From positions 5,766,001 to 5,830,000 of the forward strand of contig NC_035791.1 of assembly GCF_001653235.2 (NCBI RefSeq): a stretch of DNA of 64,000 bases, written 5' to 3'. The notes under the pieces are model-generated. The model was given only the letters and a program-made list of their open reading frames with translations. It searched no databases and was not told where the DNA came from. A program made the translations under genes and the position numbers. Shown here piece after piece: positions 51,310-62,587 of this stretch; positions within the stretch are counted from its first letter, which is position 1, and each line of letters opens with the position of its first letter. This DNA is from Pochonia chlamydosporia 170. Lineage: Eukaryota; Ascomycota; Sordariomycetes; Hypocreales; Clavicipitaceae.

Positions 51310-54300
51310 TTTGAAGGAGGTTTTTGGGGATGAAAAGAGTGTGAGAGTTTGAGTGTTGAAAATGTGAGGTAAAGACCGTGGTAGTATTGAATACTGAGTT
51401 GTGTGATGAGGAGAGAAAGATGAGTTGAGGAGGGAGAGGAGCTTCTATTTGTACTTGGATCGTGAGCTGCTCGTCAACTTGACTCTCATGCTTTTTGGAG
51501 TCTTCGGCGTACTGCTTTGGTGATTGTCTTTGAGCTGATATTGTTCTGCAAGGGTTTTCCAAATTTCCCGTAGCCACCTCAACAATAGTTGTGATAATTT
51601 CGAGCCGACTGTCTAATCATCGTCAAGAAGTCAAGACAGGGCGTACAGCTAAGGCGCAATGCGGCGGCACCTTCGTCACATTCACATCAATATCATTGCT
51701 TCTTTGGGATGTGGCAGCTCAGCTTCAGCCTTGTGACTTTCCGGCGGCTATTACATTTTAGTCGGCACTTCCCGGACTTGACATGGGGTTGGTGATGGTC
51801 TGCTCTGCCGTCACCAGACTCACCGGGATGATTTCGCATCCATATGGTATATCGAGCCTGCAGAACACTCGTATTCCTTACATGTCTGTTTCTTGTCATA
51901 TTTCTATCCTGACAGACAAAATTCATTGCTTTCACTATACACAAGTTAGCATCACCAATCTGCTTTCTCTATGCCACCATTGTAGACCTCAGTGGCTTTA
52001 TGGTTAATATGCTTAAATCCGGCAATCATGCACACAAGTTGGTCATGTCTCACCCCGACTTTTTTCCCAATGGGCTAGAACGGCGCCAAAAGCAAAAGCT
52101 AGAAACTATTGCTCAATGTGGCTCAGGCACCGTGCATCCAAATGGCTTCACCTGCAACAAACACGAGGGCCTCTCGCCTCTAGGAATCAGCCCACGAAGC
52201 CACACAACAGGATCGTCGGCATCCGAACCCTACCCTACCTACCTGCAGTCAGCGTGGCCGAGCGCCTCCATCCTGTTCCAAAATTAGGTGGAGATTGCCC
52301 TGGAAATGCCATCACAGCCATTACAGCCATTTTGATCAATCCACATTTTGGGCGGCGCCTTACGCTCATATTACGACAGTGTATTGCTGAATCGGCTTGA
52401 CTGCGACGTTTGCGACTACCGTTTAGGCACGCGCTCCATTGTAGCTGGAGAAGAGGCTCCGGGAAGATGTGCTTCCAGAGTTATTTTTAAACAAGCGAAT
52501 GAGGCTTTTTGAATTACCACCCGCGCGAGAACTTGTTCTCCGGCAAAGTTGATGATTGTCGAGTGGCTTCAAATGTAGGCAACAAAGCCTCATTGACACT
52601 CTCCTGCATGACCCCTTAGGCGTAGAACCATTCTGCTTCATTCATCTACATTTCAGCTACGCAAGCCACAGAATACACACCGACTTTCTTCGTCGTTCCC
52701 CTTTTCTTGTGCATTTGTTTGTTGTGTCCACTCTCTTCTCGTCTCGTGAACAACCTAGGCAACAGTATCAGGTGGATTTTGTTAGGTGGGCGTTATTCAA
52801 TAGCTCATCAAACACGGGTGCAATGGCTGGAGTGGGAGTTTGTCATGTTGCGGAAGACTGCATCATAGACGTGACAAGCCAAGGAGTGCTGATGTTGTTT
52901 GCAATTAGTATCTATTAGCAAGTTCAAAGCACGGTCAGAGAGGATGTTGTCGCTTTTGCTCATGTTAAAGTAATTGGATGCTCAATAGTATAACCCCAAG
53001 AACATCAAGTACTTTTCTGAAGCTGAGGTTGTCAGCGTGAAGTTGTTGGACGTGCTTGTTCGTCGAAGTCTTCGTTTTGCCTGAATATCTAAACTGTATA
53101 ATGGCAGTTTTGGAATTTTCAAGGTAGTAATAATATTTGCTCATCAATACTCCACCCTAAACTATTGTTGTCGAAACTATTACGTATCAGTGTAGTCCGC
53201 TACCAAATGCATCGCTCTAATACTGGGAATATATGAATCTATTAGTGTATGGTGGTGCCGAACCACGCTTAGAAGCCATGGCCTGCGAGCTTGCAGTTAA
53301 TCGATGCTACCCTGCAGAATGTGCTCTTTTTTGTTGTTGCTCTGAAGACGGTCCCTGAGATGAGCCTTAATCAATAATACTTACAAGTAGTAAGTAACTT
53401 TTATCCTTCCTGAAACATACTGCTGTTTATGCCCTTTTGAGCTGAGGCGGGAGCAAGGAAGGCATGTAGTTAACCTGTGTTGGGGTTACATCGTCGGCAT
53501 GTCTCATGATCCGCTTTGTGTAACTCGATCACGGTATGACGTATCACCACATACACAAGGCAAGTTATAGACAGAGTATCTTGTTTTACAGCCTTTGCAC
53601 TGGATCATCATCATGAATATAATCCATTTTGATTAAATTTTATTTACACTAAGTGAAACTTCAATGGATGGTTAGAGCCAACGTGAAAATGGACGCCCTT
53701 CCCACCAGCGTCGTTGATTCCCCCATCGTCCACGATGCCATGTCTGTATTATTTATTGCGAGGCATTGCTGTTGGCACATCCATCAGAAGCATGTGCATG
53801 TCGCCTCCACCAGCATCGGCTTGTTCCAACCTCATCATCAACTCCCTCACTGCCTTTCCACTTTGACCACCCAGAGCGCGACCATACACCAATCCAGCAA
53901 ACAAGCGAAGCTGGCTGAGTAGTTGTATAGAAGTGTTCCACGGGATGTATTTTGTACACTGGAAGAACCTCACTGTTGACCATGTAGAAATGCAGGAGAA
54001 ATTGAAGAGGCAACAAAATGGTGATAATCTACCCAAAGCTTTCCTGGTAGGACAAGTAACATTGAACTTGGAGGATCATTACGACCCAAGAGCTGCAACA
54101 ATAGTCATACATGACGATATCTAACGGAAGTTGCGAAGCTGTTCTTCTTGGAAGGCGTCATCTTCCTCCTCTGCAACGTAAAGAAAGTGCAACTCAACAA
54201 CATCATCGACGTCGAGGTACCTACAGAAGGACTACTCTGACGAATTCCCCAGCCTGCCCTTGTTCTGCCTTACGCTGAACCTCTCTGCCCCTTTTATCCA

Positions 54301-54713
54301 GATTGATCAATTGATTCCCTCCAGCAGCCCACAGAGACGGTGGCTTGCATAAATATCGAATGGCTTGCTGAGTTGCTTTTTCCCAATACGGCCCGTGCGT
54401 ATGTCAACCCCTGATGCGAGTTGGCAAGGAAGTCTGCATTCAAAGGATCACTCGCGATTCGTTGTTCCTGCATAAAAGGCAATTGACACGTCAGTTTTGG
54501 CGTGTCGGCAATTCTGATGCCCGAACAATGATTCCCGATCGGGCACAATATTTACATTCAGACGCGACATTCAATCGCGTGGCAATCGCCGTGTTCATTT
54601 AGCCATCGATCGCCGAACCTCTATGGAGTAGATGAGACATACTGCTCTCCGAACTCATTGACAACCTTACTTTTTGTCTCACCTCCTTTTCCCCGAACCT
54701 GGTGTGTCTTGCA
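51310..54713. other. Long gene-poor region
   Basis: In 3.4 kb no gene could be supported. The part near 51310-51600 is the promoter of the secreted protein. Between about 53750 and 54240 both strands have protein-like scraps (minus: LFAGLVYGRALGGQSGKAVR and MHMLLMDVPT; plus: FVHWKNLTVDHVEMQEKLKR). They may be remains of a gene, but no family or exon structure was found. Confidence 0.35.
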
Positions 54714-55754
54714 TCACACATATCCCCGACGTTGCATTGACTTAACCGCGTCAACCACACTTTCTTCCAACGTCCTATACTCCAGCTCCAGCTCCTCTGT
54801 TGCCTCTGTATTGTCAAACTTGTAAACACCTCCCGATGGAAAACCACCAGCATCTCCATCACAAGGAGGCAACACGCCCAAGTACTCCGGAAGCCTTTTT
54901 CCAATGATCTCGCAGATCTCCTTATTTGTAAAATATCCCGCAGTGAGTAAGTACCTCTTATTCGCAGGCGCATCAAGTTGCAGCTCCATTGCTTTGACAT
55001 GCGCCAACGCCAGATCCCTCACGTCGATCCATAAATAAAACGAGACTCCTGTGTCTGGCATCTTGGACCTGCAAGAGCCATTGACGAAGCTGTATATACG
55101 CTGACTGGATGTATTCAGGGCATTGGCACTTTCCAATGGCTGAATGACTGAACCGAAGGCTAATGTTGGACAGATGGACACAAACGAGAAGGATGGTTTG
55201 TGTTTCGTCATGAAATCGACCGCAGCGCGCTCGGCAAAGAGCTTGCTGGCGCGATATCCGTTCAATGTGTTTTTAAAGGCATCTTCCTTGGTGAGTGGAT
55301 TCCAGTCAGAAGTGGTATATGTGTGCTCCGGGATAGTATTCGACTTGTAGCTGTCCAGGATGGCGGCGAATGACGAGGTAAATACAACTGTTTTGACCGA
55401 CGGCGCGTGAGCATGGATAGCCGCTAGGAGCGACTGAGTTCCAGTAACAGATGGGCCAAATAGCTCTTTGTCGATGTCTGTGATGGAATATTTGAAAGGC
55501 GATGCGACATGCAACACTGCGTCAAATGGTCTATTCGTCTTGAGGCAGTCATCAAAAGCCCCAGGCTTGGTAAAGTCAGGAATGACATGTGCCGTCAAAT
55601 TGCATACACTCTGACCGCTGTACCGCGCGAGAACTTGCTTAGCCCTGTCTTTACTGCGAACTGTAAATGTCACTGAATATTGTCTTTGGACCAGGATGTC
55701 GAGAATATGGCTGGCAATGAAGCCATTGCCGCCCGTTAGAAGAACATTAACCAT
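54714..55754 (-). CDS. NAD(P)-dependent epimerase/reductase (GRE2/DFR-like)
   Basis: Single exon, 346 residues, the usual length for fungal aldehyde/ketone reductases of the extended SDR group. The N-terminus has the TGGNGFIASHI nucleotide-binding loop, then DAVLHVASPF, VVFTSSFAAI with the catalytic serine area, and the YRASK tyrosine-lysine pair. The C-terminal end reads KFDNTEATEELELEYRTLEESVVD, matching the usual R.L..S..D close. Enzymes of this type reduce methylglyoxal, aromatic aldehydes or pathway ketones with NADPH. Cytosolic. No partner genes are close, so the substrate is open. Confidence 0.92.
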   Translation of the reverse strand: MVNVLLTGGNGFIASHILDILVQRQYSVTFTVRSKDRAKQVLARYSGQSVCNLTAHVIPDFTKPGAFDDCLKTNRPFDAVLHVASPFKYSITDIDKELFGPSVTGTQSLLAAIHAHAPSVKTVVFTSSFAAILDSYKSNTIPEHTYTTSDWNPLTKEDAFKNTLNGYRASKLFAERAAVDFMTKHKPSFSFVSICPTLAFGSVIQPLESANALNTSSQRIYSFVNGSCRSKMPDTGVSFYLWIDVRDLALAHVKAMELQLDAPANKRYLLTAGYFTNKEICEIIGKRLPEYLGVLPPCDGDAGGFPSGGVYKFDNTEATEELELEYRTLEESVVDAVKSMQRRGYV

Positions 55755-57252
55755 TGCAGTCTCAAGTTGGAGTTTGTCGCTTGGCTATTCAACACATGTT
55801 GGAATTTCTGGAACCAAGCCATTATTTATGCTTGCTTTGCTCCACGATAAGTCGAGTCATAACGGTCGAGCCATAACGCTGCTAGCCGCAATTCAAGCAA
55901 TCGTGAATCGGTAGCTGTATTTTAGGGCTGAACAAGCACAATTGCATTTCGTAATTCGTGTTGCTTTCGAAGTGGCCAACAGGATGGCCAAGTTGGACCC
56001 ATTCACTACCTCTTTGAGCCAGCATAACGGAAGGAATCAGCCCGGCAGCGTCCTCGGTCAGTGGACACAAACAAGCCATACGGAATGCCTTCAAGCTTAT
56101 TATTGAAAGACTTGTCACCTTCGTCCAGGGCCGAGACGCCACACACGCGTGCCTTTGGACGCGCCTCGTGCAACGTGTATTCCGAATCCACCGAGTCACC
56201 CTTCTCAGTGGTATCAGAGTTGTGAACAAGCTATACTGGTGATGCGTTCCAAGAGTGCGAAATATGATCCGGGTGAGACATTGCAGAGCCTGGGACAAGT
56301 AATATCCCGTTGCATCTTCCGCTGCTGCTTGTTTCGTAGACGACTGAACTCTGTCAACATGGCCTCGGAAGCCATCCGACTGACGGCTCTAGCCACATGT
56401 AACGAGGGAACAGTATTCCACTCGTCTGAAAATACCTTGATTCTACGTGATGTTCGAACTTGTGATGAAATAGAGAGTTCTCCCGCATGCGCAATAAATG
56501 ATAAGAGCTGGTAGGAGCGAATAATAGGTTGGGATTCCACCAAATTTCCACATGCCATTGCCGCGACTACAAGACCAATCTCACTATGTCGCGTACTATT
56601 TGGCGATTGGTAATGGTAATTTCTCCACTAGCTCAAGAATTTGCAAACTCGGGCTCCGTGAGCGTTTGTTTTGCTAGTCGCATAAATGGTCACTACATTG
56701 TGTTGCAGTCCGGATCAAGTTCTCATGGATCTTGCTCAAGCGGCTAGTCTAGTCGCCTGGCTACAAAACCTCCCGTACTAGGGAGATATATATTCCCGAG
56801 CGAGGTTACGAACACAGTGGCTGTACCGTAGCTCCCAGTAGCAAAATCTGTCACTAGCTCCTAAAATATTCAGGGATGATGGCTCTCACGCATGCACACC
56901 ATGTTGCATGTCGACGTCGTTCCGGCTTTTGCTTGCAGATCTCAAGCTCATTTGCAGTATGTCCCACTGCCTTGATTGTGGAGTATTGTTCTATTAGTCG
57001 GTTTTGATCCTTTTATGCAAGTCAAAGGATCGTAGTTCATTGATACTAGCCCGTAAATACATAATACCGACTGCCATTGGTGGTAGTTGGGACAGTTCTA
57101 CTAGCACCGTGGAAACGACAGTTTCCCAAATACCGTAGACTATAATGATACGAATTTTGCACCAAGAACGTTTACCAAATGCGTTTTATATCTGCCAAAA
57201 CCAGCTTGCTTCGCCAACCCACGCAGCATCTGGACAATAGCCACGTCAACTC
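55755..57252. other. Gene-poor region
   Basis: It holds the promoter of the reductase on the left and of the Zn2Cys6 gene on the right. Overlapping short frames at 55882-56558 have no family features. Confidence 0.4.
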
Positions 57253-57943
57253 ATGGATCGACCTTCGAAGATGATACAAAGGCTCTCGGGCCGGCAATCT
57301 GATAAAATTAGAGCTCCCATGAGCTGCAAGTCTTGTAGACAGAAGAAAGTAAGTTAGAAACGTACGGCTCAGTCCATTGTTGACATACATACTAACCCAG
57401 GTGAAGATAAAATGCACAAGAGCTCGGCCAACGTGTGATTCTTGTATCGTTCATCAATGCTCTTGCATCTATGGTTAGCGCATGAATTGCTGGCTTAGAG
57501 GCGTATTCAGCATTCACTAACACATTCACATAGATGCTGTGCCCAAGAAAAGAGGGCCAAAATCAGGCACAATAAAAGTACTGCTGAACCGCATTAAATG
57601 CCTAGAGTCAGAGCTGCACCGCTCGCAATCCAACGATACTTCAGTCGCCGCTAGAAGTGTTACCGACGGTTATAGCTACGTCAACGTATCTCCAGCATTT
57701 AGTGAAGCGACTCCATACACCGGGGAACGGGAGGCGTGGACTCGAACGGGAGCAGAGCATTCTGCTGTCTCCCTTGGCTGGAATGGCGTTTATTCATGTC
57801 AGCATACGGCTTACGACAACGTAAGAGAGATGGATTGGGGCACAACGAACGTCTGGGCGGGAAATCTTCTACTGGGCTCGCATTACACAAATTGTAAGGC
57901 TGATATGTCTTGGGTGTTTGGCTCCAAGGTTATGCCTTCATGA
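57253..57943 (+). CDS. Short Zn2Cys6 protein (190 aa)
   Basis: Exons 57253-57348, 57407-57473 and 57534-57943 give 190 residues. The zinc cluster is spread over all three: MSCKSCRQKK in exon 1, IKCTRARPTCDSC and HQCSCIY in exon 2, then VPKKRGPKSGTI in exon 3. The acceptor at 57406 is preferred to the one at 57400 because it restores the C-x2-C-x6-C spacing. A leucine-rich linker (LLNRIKCLESELH) could dimerise. The usual long regulatory domain is missing, so this is either a naturally short regulator or a truncated gene. It lies 0.4 kb before the GST-like gene in the same direction. Confidence 0.68.
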
Positions 57944-58309
57944 GGCGATTGGCGTCAAGTAAAGGCTAGAAACCCAGCTGAGTGACAATTTCCGGAATCA
58001 GTGATTGGCAGTAGGCTTTAGCATAATTTATCTTGGTCCAAGGCTCACTTTATGACAAGCGGGTTCTGCTTGTTGGTGGGCAAATCCTTGAAGCAATTCT
58101 CCCATAACCTACCACCTCGGATAATGTGACGCAAAAGATTTTCCGTGACGCTTGCTCCATCTCACTGTATACTTGAGTCGTATTCGGAGACTTCATTCTC
58201 ACTAAGCACCAGCAGGGGGTCGAGTCAGACTTTAGGCCGCCGCCAAATTCTGTATCTCTATATATACCGGTCCAGCTTGTCAATTCCATCTTAAAACCGA
58301 AATGCAAAA
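57944..58309. other. Intergenic region before GST-like gene
   Basis: A TATATATA run lies at about 58256-58265, 45-55 bases before the GST-like ATG, and may serve as TATA box. Nothing else seen. Confidence 0.45.
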
Positions 58310-59137
58310 ATGGAAGAAGTGACGCTTTACGACAATCCAAGCCGATTCGGCGCCGGAACCTGTTGGTCTCCCAATGTTTGGAAGAGTACGTTCATTTTGT
58401 CTCCTGGCTTCACCAAAGCCTGACAATGTTTCTAGCTCGACTCCTTCTCAACTTCAAGGGCATCAATTACAAAACGGAGTGGCTCCACGGTGCAGAAATT
58501 GAACCGACACTCTCATCCTTGTAAGTGATTCAAAATGCAGCTAATTTCTCCATGCTTACTTCTGAGTAGCGGCATCCCGCCTCATGAGCCAGGAACTCAA
58601 CTCGCCAATTACACTGTACCAGCCGTTCGGCTTCCCAATGGCACGTACATCATGGAATCCCTTCTCATTGCCCAAGCAATCGAAGCCATGTATCCAGAAC
58701 CCAAAGCGCATCTCGATGCGCCAATTTTGGCAGAGGTTATGGACACCTTACGGTGGACTCTCCGTCATTTAGTTCCTGTTCTGGTACCCAGGATGCCTCG
58801 GGAGTGTCTTTCCGGCCCATCTATAACGTATCACATTGAAGCGAGGAAAAAGACCTTTGGGATGACTTTGGAGGAACTCGAGGAGAAAATGGGCGGTGAG
58901 GCCGCCTGGAAAAGGGCGATGCCGGGTTTAGCAAAGCTCGCTGGGATACTAAACCTGTCAAGCCTGGGTCCGTTTTGCCTGGGTCAAACACCGTCGTATG
59001 CTGACTTTTTGATTGTTGGATTCTTAGAGTGGTGTAGATGCTTGGGTGGTGATATCTTTCCACGCTTGATTGGGCTTGAACCAGCGTTTCAAAATGTCTA
59101 TGATGCGTGTAAGCCGTGGTTGGAAAAGAACGACTGA
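58310..59137 (+). CDS. Glutathione S-transferase-like protein
   Basis: Exons 58310-58385, 58436-58520 and 58570-59137 (introns 50 and 49 bases) give 242 residues, typical for the family. The thioredoxin-like half begins EVTLYDNPSR and has SPNVWKTRLLLNFKGI (helix 1), then VPAVRLPNGTYIMESLLIAQ, where VPAV and ES make the glutathione-binding turn. The C-terminal helical half ends QTPSYADFLIVGFLEW, with the conserved aspartate of GST_C. The acceptor of intron 2 could also be three bases upstream. It would conjugate or isomerise small electrophiles, or act as ligand protein; fungal members of this type often serve detoxification or secondary metabolism. Confidence 0.86.
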
Positions 59138-59237
59138 GATGACTGCATTGAACTGCATCTTATACAGGATACGGAAGGAATTTAAGCGGAATTAGGAATT
59201 TCTAAAGGTTCTCTTTGTAATTCTATTGATATCCGCA

Positions 59238-61379
59238 CTATACCAGCCGCAAAACCTGCCCCTGCACACCAAGTTCACTCAATGAATCGATTCCAACACG
59301 CAGTTTTGGCTGCACCATTCTCGAATTCTGTGCCACTTTCAAAGATTCTCTGTACTCGTGTAGTTTGTCTTCCGAAAACACGGCCAAAATACGAGGGTCA
59401 GCTAGGTCCAGAAGTCCCGACTCGCTGTCTCTAAACTTTCTTTGGACGGTCCGCACTTCCGAAACAGTTTCAACACCCGGAGGCAGTGGTCCTAACAATG
59501 CTTCGCCGTCCATGAATCCATGGACATAACAAGGCCCTACTATTCGATATTGCGCAGTAGATGACCCCGATGTGGTCTGTATCCGTCGCAGAACGAAGGG
59601 AATTTCGCTACCAATGAGCACCGCAACCACGTCCCCTTGAGTTGTCCATGAGGGCACCATGGATAGATAACCCTTTTCAGTGCGACAAAGTCCATAGTTC
59701 ATTGCAGATGCGCTCCAGATCGAATCCCGGAGCTTATTGAACTCTCCATCGTCGATAGACCGAGCAGTTTCCTCGGCGTGTTTTGCGTGTGACACGAGGC
59801 ATCCGTACACCAACAACTCAATCATTTGTTTTGCCATCTCGCGCTTTGGATAGATGTCCGAGGGAGGGTGTTCCGTTTCGGAGACGTTTCTGAATGTCAA
59901 CAGGTCGAGTATAGCACTCAAGTATGTTCCGCCTCCCGAACATTCATCACGAAGATTCCCATTTCCCATAAATCCGGGTATTATAGTTTCCCAACATTCA
60001 GATGCCAGTCTTTTTTCGGTAGACTGAGGTACCTGTGAGAACGGCGGAAATGTCTTATCAACGGAGTCAATCACCACAGCTGGTACTTCAATAGCATCAT
60101 GTCCTACGGCTCCCACATCTGCATAAAAATGACTGCTGGCTAAGAATTGACGACCGTTATCATTGAAGCCCAAGTGCGGAGGGTCTTCATTCATCCAGTC
60201 TGGGATCCAAGACGGGTGCCCAGGGGTGCCCGTTCCAACACAATGTCGCAGAATGTCAAGGGACCTGGAATGCTTGATATGCGATAATACCACGTCCCGA
60301 TAGACGTCAACGGCTGGCTTTGTGTAGTCCGGTGTGATAACTAGTGGTGCATCCGGCGCGGCCATCATGCTGCAAACTGCATATATGCGATCTCGCGAGT
60401 CCGTACATTTCGTGTATCGCAAATCTCTAACCAAGCTAGCCCACGAGTAAACTCTTGTCTGGCAAAGGCTTTGGACGAGCGACAGACGAAATCTGGCTTT
60501 GTTCGAGATTGGTATTGTCCGTGGGCCAAGTTTTCCCACCATGAGCTTCATCTGAAAGCAAGTCATGGCATTGCGGAGATTCCACCATGACATGGTGTTA
60601 TTGCCACATATAAGTTGTGCCGCACCAGTGCTCCCAGGTGAGAGCCTTTTGAGAATGTCGGTGTCAGGTTGATGCATGTGGTCAGCTTGAGCATCAACTG
60701 GGTTTGCCAGCGTCACGTCGAAGAAGGCGACATTTGCAGGATTGATTTCCTGCCGAATCCACACTCTTTCAAACCATGGCCGAGTAAAAAATGAGTGCAA
60801 GCCTTGCCACAACCTCTCTGAAAGGTCAAGTTGTTGTGTGAAGCTTGCCAGCATCCGCGAATAGTCGTCTGTGTTTCGTGGTAACAACACCCATCGAACG
60901 TCTTTTGTCCATGCAGTCTGCACCGCTGATCCAATTCCATCGAGTTGTTTCATCGTGAACTCGCTATCGTCAGCCTCTAGTCCGAGCCAAATTTGAACAG
61001 TTGTCGCTTGCTGGTAGATGCGGTGCATATACGCTACTTGATGACCACGTTCGGCGAGGTCTTCCTGGTTTATACAAATTGCATCGACCCAAAGAACTCG
61101 TTCTTCGGCTGGATACCGCAGGTATCGGAGGGCCGACGACAGATTCGTTGTGATACGAAGCTCTTTGGCCCCGTTGACAGTGATTGTCTCTGGCTTGTCA
61201 ACGACCGAACCCCATACATAGGACAAGGCTTCATAGCTGCAAGATCCATCTAGTCTCTCCTGCCGAATGGTAATGGATATTTCATCCAACGGCGATCCTG
61301 GATGAAGAACCATCACCCGCATCCAAGGCTCGTCGCGGGGAAGCTCCGCATATTGGTACCGTGTTTTCCGTTGTGACAT
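59238..61379 (-). CDS. HET-domain protein
   Basis: Single exon, 713 residues. The HET domain (PF06985) is at residues about 45-210. It starts YEALSYVWGS, continues VLWVDAICINQED and AYMHRIYQQATTVQIWLG, and includes FFTRPWFERVWIRQE, all diagnostic. A long helical C-terminal region of the common fungal type follows, with RDLRYTKCTDSRDRIYAV and a beta-rich end (YRIVGPCYVHGFMDGE). HET proteins take part in vegetative incompatibility and allorecognition, where mismatch between strains triggers cell death of the fused cell. Most HET genes are of unknown specificity, and nothing here ties it to a known locus. It is convergent with the GST-like gene, about 100 bases apart. Confidence 0.95.
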   Translation of the reverse strand: MSQRKTRYQYAELPRDEPWMRVMVLHPGSPLDEISITIRQERLDGSCSYEALSYVWGSVVDKPETITVNGAKELRITTNLSSALRYLRYPAEERVLWVDAICINQEDLAERGHQVAYMHRIYQQATTVQIWLGLEADDSEFTMKQLDGIGSAVQTAWTKDVRWVLLPRNTDDYSRMLASFTQQLDLSERLWQGLHSFFTRPWFERVWIRQEINPANVAFFDVTLANPVDAQADHMHQPDTDILKRLSPGSTGAAQLICGNNTMSWWNLRNAMTCFQMKLMVGKLGPRTIPISNKARFRLSLVQSLCQTRVYSWASLVRDLRYTKCTDSRDRIYAVCSMMAAPDAPLVITPDYTKPAVDVYRDVVLSHIKHSRSLDILRHCVGTGTPGHPSWIPDWMNEDPPHLGFNDNGRQFLASSHFYADVGAVGHDAIEVPAVVIDSVDKTFPPFSQVPQSTEKRLASECWETIIPGFMGNGNLRDECSGGGTYLSAILDLLTFRNVSETEHPPSDIYPKREMAKQMIELLVYGCLVSHAKHAEETARSIDDGEFNKLRDSIWSASAMNYGLCRTEKGYLSMVPSWTTQGDVVAVLIGSEIPFVLRRIQTTSGSSTAQYRIVGPCYVHGFMDGEALLGPLPPGVETVSEVRTVQRKFRDSESGLLDLADPRILAVFSEDKLHEYRESLKVAQNSRMVQPKLRVGIDSLSELGVQGQVLRLV

Positions 61380-62587
61380 GAAAGTGATGATGTAAGAGGT
61401 TGAGGTGCACGGGATTGACTTTGGCGTAGGATCAAGCGGGAATTCAACTTGTTTTACTTCTGTAATTGAAACTCAGGTTGCCTCGTAAGTCGCTCGACAA
61501 TTGCCACATGCTAGTAGAAACTTGGTGTTCTGTCATCGATGTAAGCACCAGCGTCAGGAGGGCGGGGCGATGAGATGACACAGCCTCACCTGGTGTTTAA
61601 AACTAACTGAAATGGACAAACCCGCAACCTAGATAATATCGCAAAATGTATAAACATGTTTATGCTCTCCAACTCTCTCGATATGGGAACTCCAATTGGG
61701 CGATGTGTGAAATCCTCAACAAGCTTTGTCATGGCACCTTTGGCAACCAAGTTGACCGGTTGATGCAGGTATTATTGGAGGAGAAACCAAGAGAAAAAAG
61801 TGATTCATGAATTAGTTTGGGCTGATGCATGCGTCGCTGCAACCGGATGTGACTCAAACGCAGTGGTGCCAGTGTCGTATAGACAGTTGAAGCTCAACCA
61901 GTTGTCGAATTAATGCTGTTTGCATCGTGACTACCATTCATGGAACCACAAAGCTATTTGGTATACACACCGGTGTGTTATGGACTGATATCCTGTAACG
62001 CCAAACAGTGCGCTCATGGCGACGGGCTGCTGCGGTGGAAAAGCAACAAAACAAACCCTTCATCTTGCCAATGTTTAATTGATACGACCACCTGTTTCTC
62101 AATGGTTCTTCATAATGAAGCCTCCTGTTGCGTTTGGCCAAGTTGTGTCCATCTGCTTTCGTCTATTTTCGGATCCGAGTGTGCCGACACAATGGCGTCA
62201 CCTAACCGTCACAAAATCGACTATTCAAAGCCGCTGCAGGCGCTCTCACTGTTATCTACTCCGGAACATGCTTCGACCGAAACCTACTGCAAGTACGTAG
62301 ATAGGCTCAAACTTTTGACCTAGACTCAATGTATCGACCGCCCGTCAGCAAAGCTTCCCCGCACCTCCGAAGCCACAACGTTCAATATAAACGCTCGCCC
62401 AAGGCTAGAATAAATATTTCTTGATTCATAGCTGGCCATGTATCTAAATGGTTCTCACTAATTCTTCTCGATATTCATGTTAACTGTACTGCGGCAATTC
62501 CATCCCAAGACATTACCATTGTCAGCGCCATCACGGCCGATCGCCCACCATCAAAAGCACCACAACCACCTCTCAAGACATCTCATC
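61380..62587. other. Divergent intergenic region
   Basis: Promoters for the HET gene and the flavoprotein gene. Frames at 61938-62323 on both strands have no recognisable features. Confidence 0.45.

Noticed and set aside
55882..56558. Overlapping frames of 110-140 codons on both strands
   Set aside because: No motif, no conserved structure, conflicting overlaps; likely chance.
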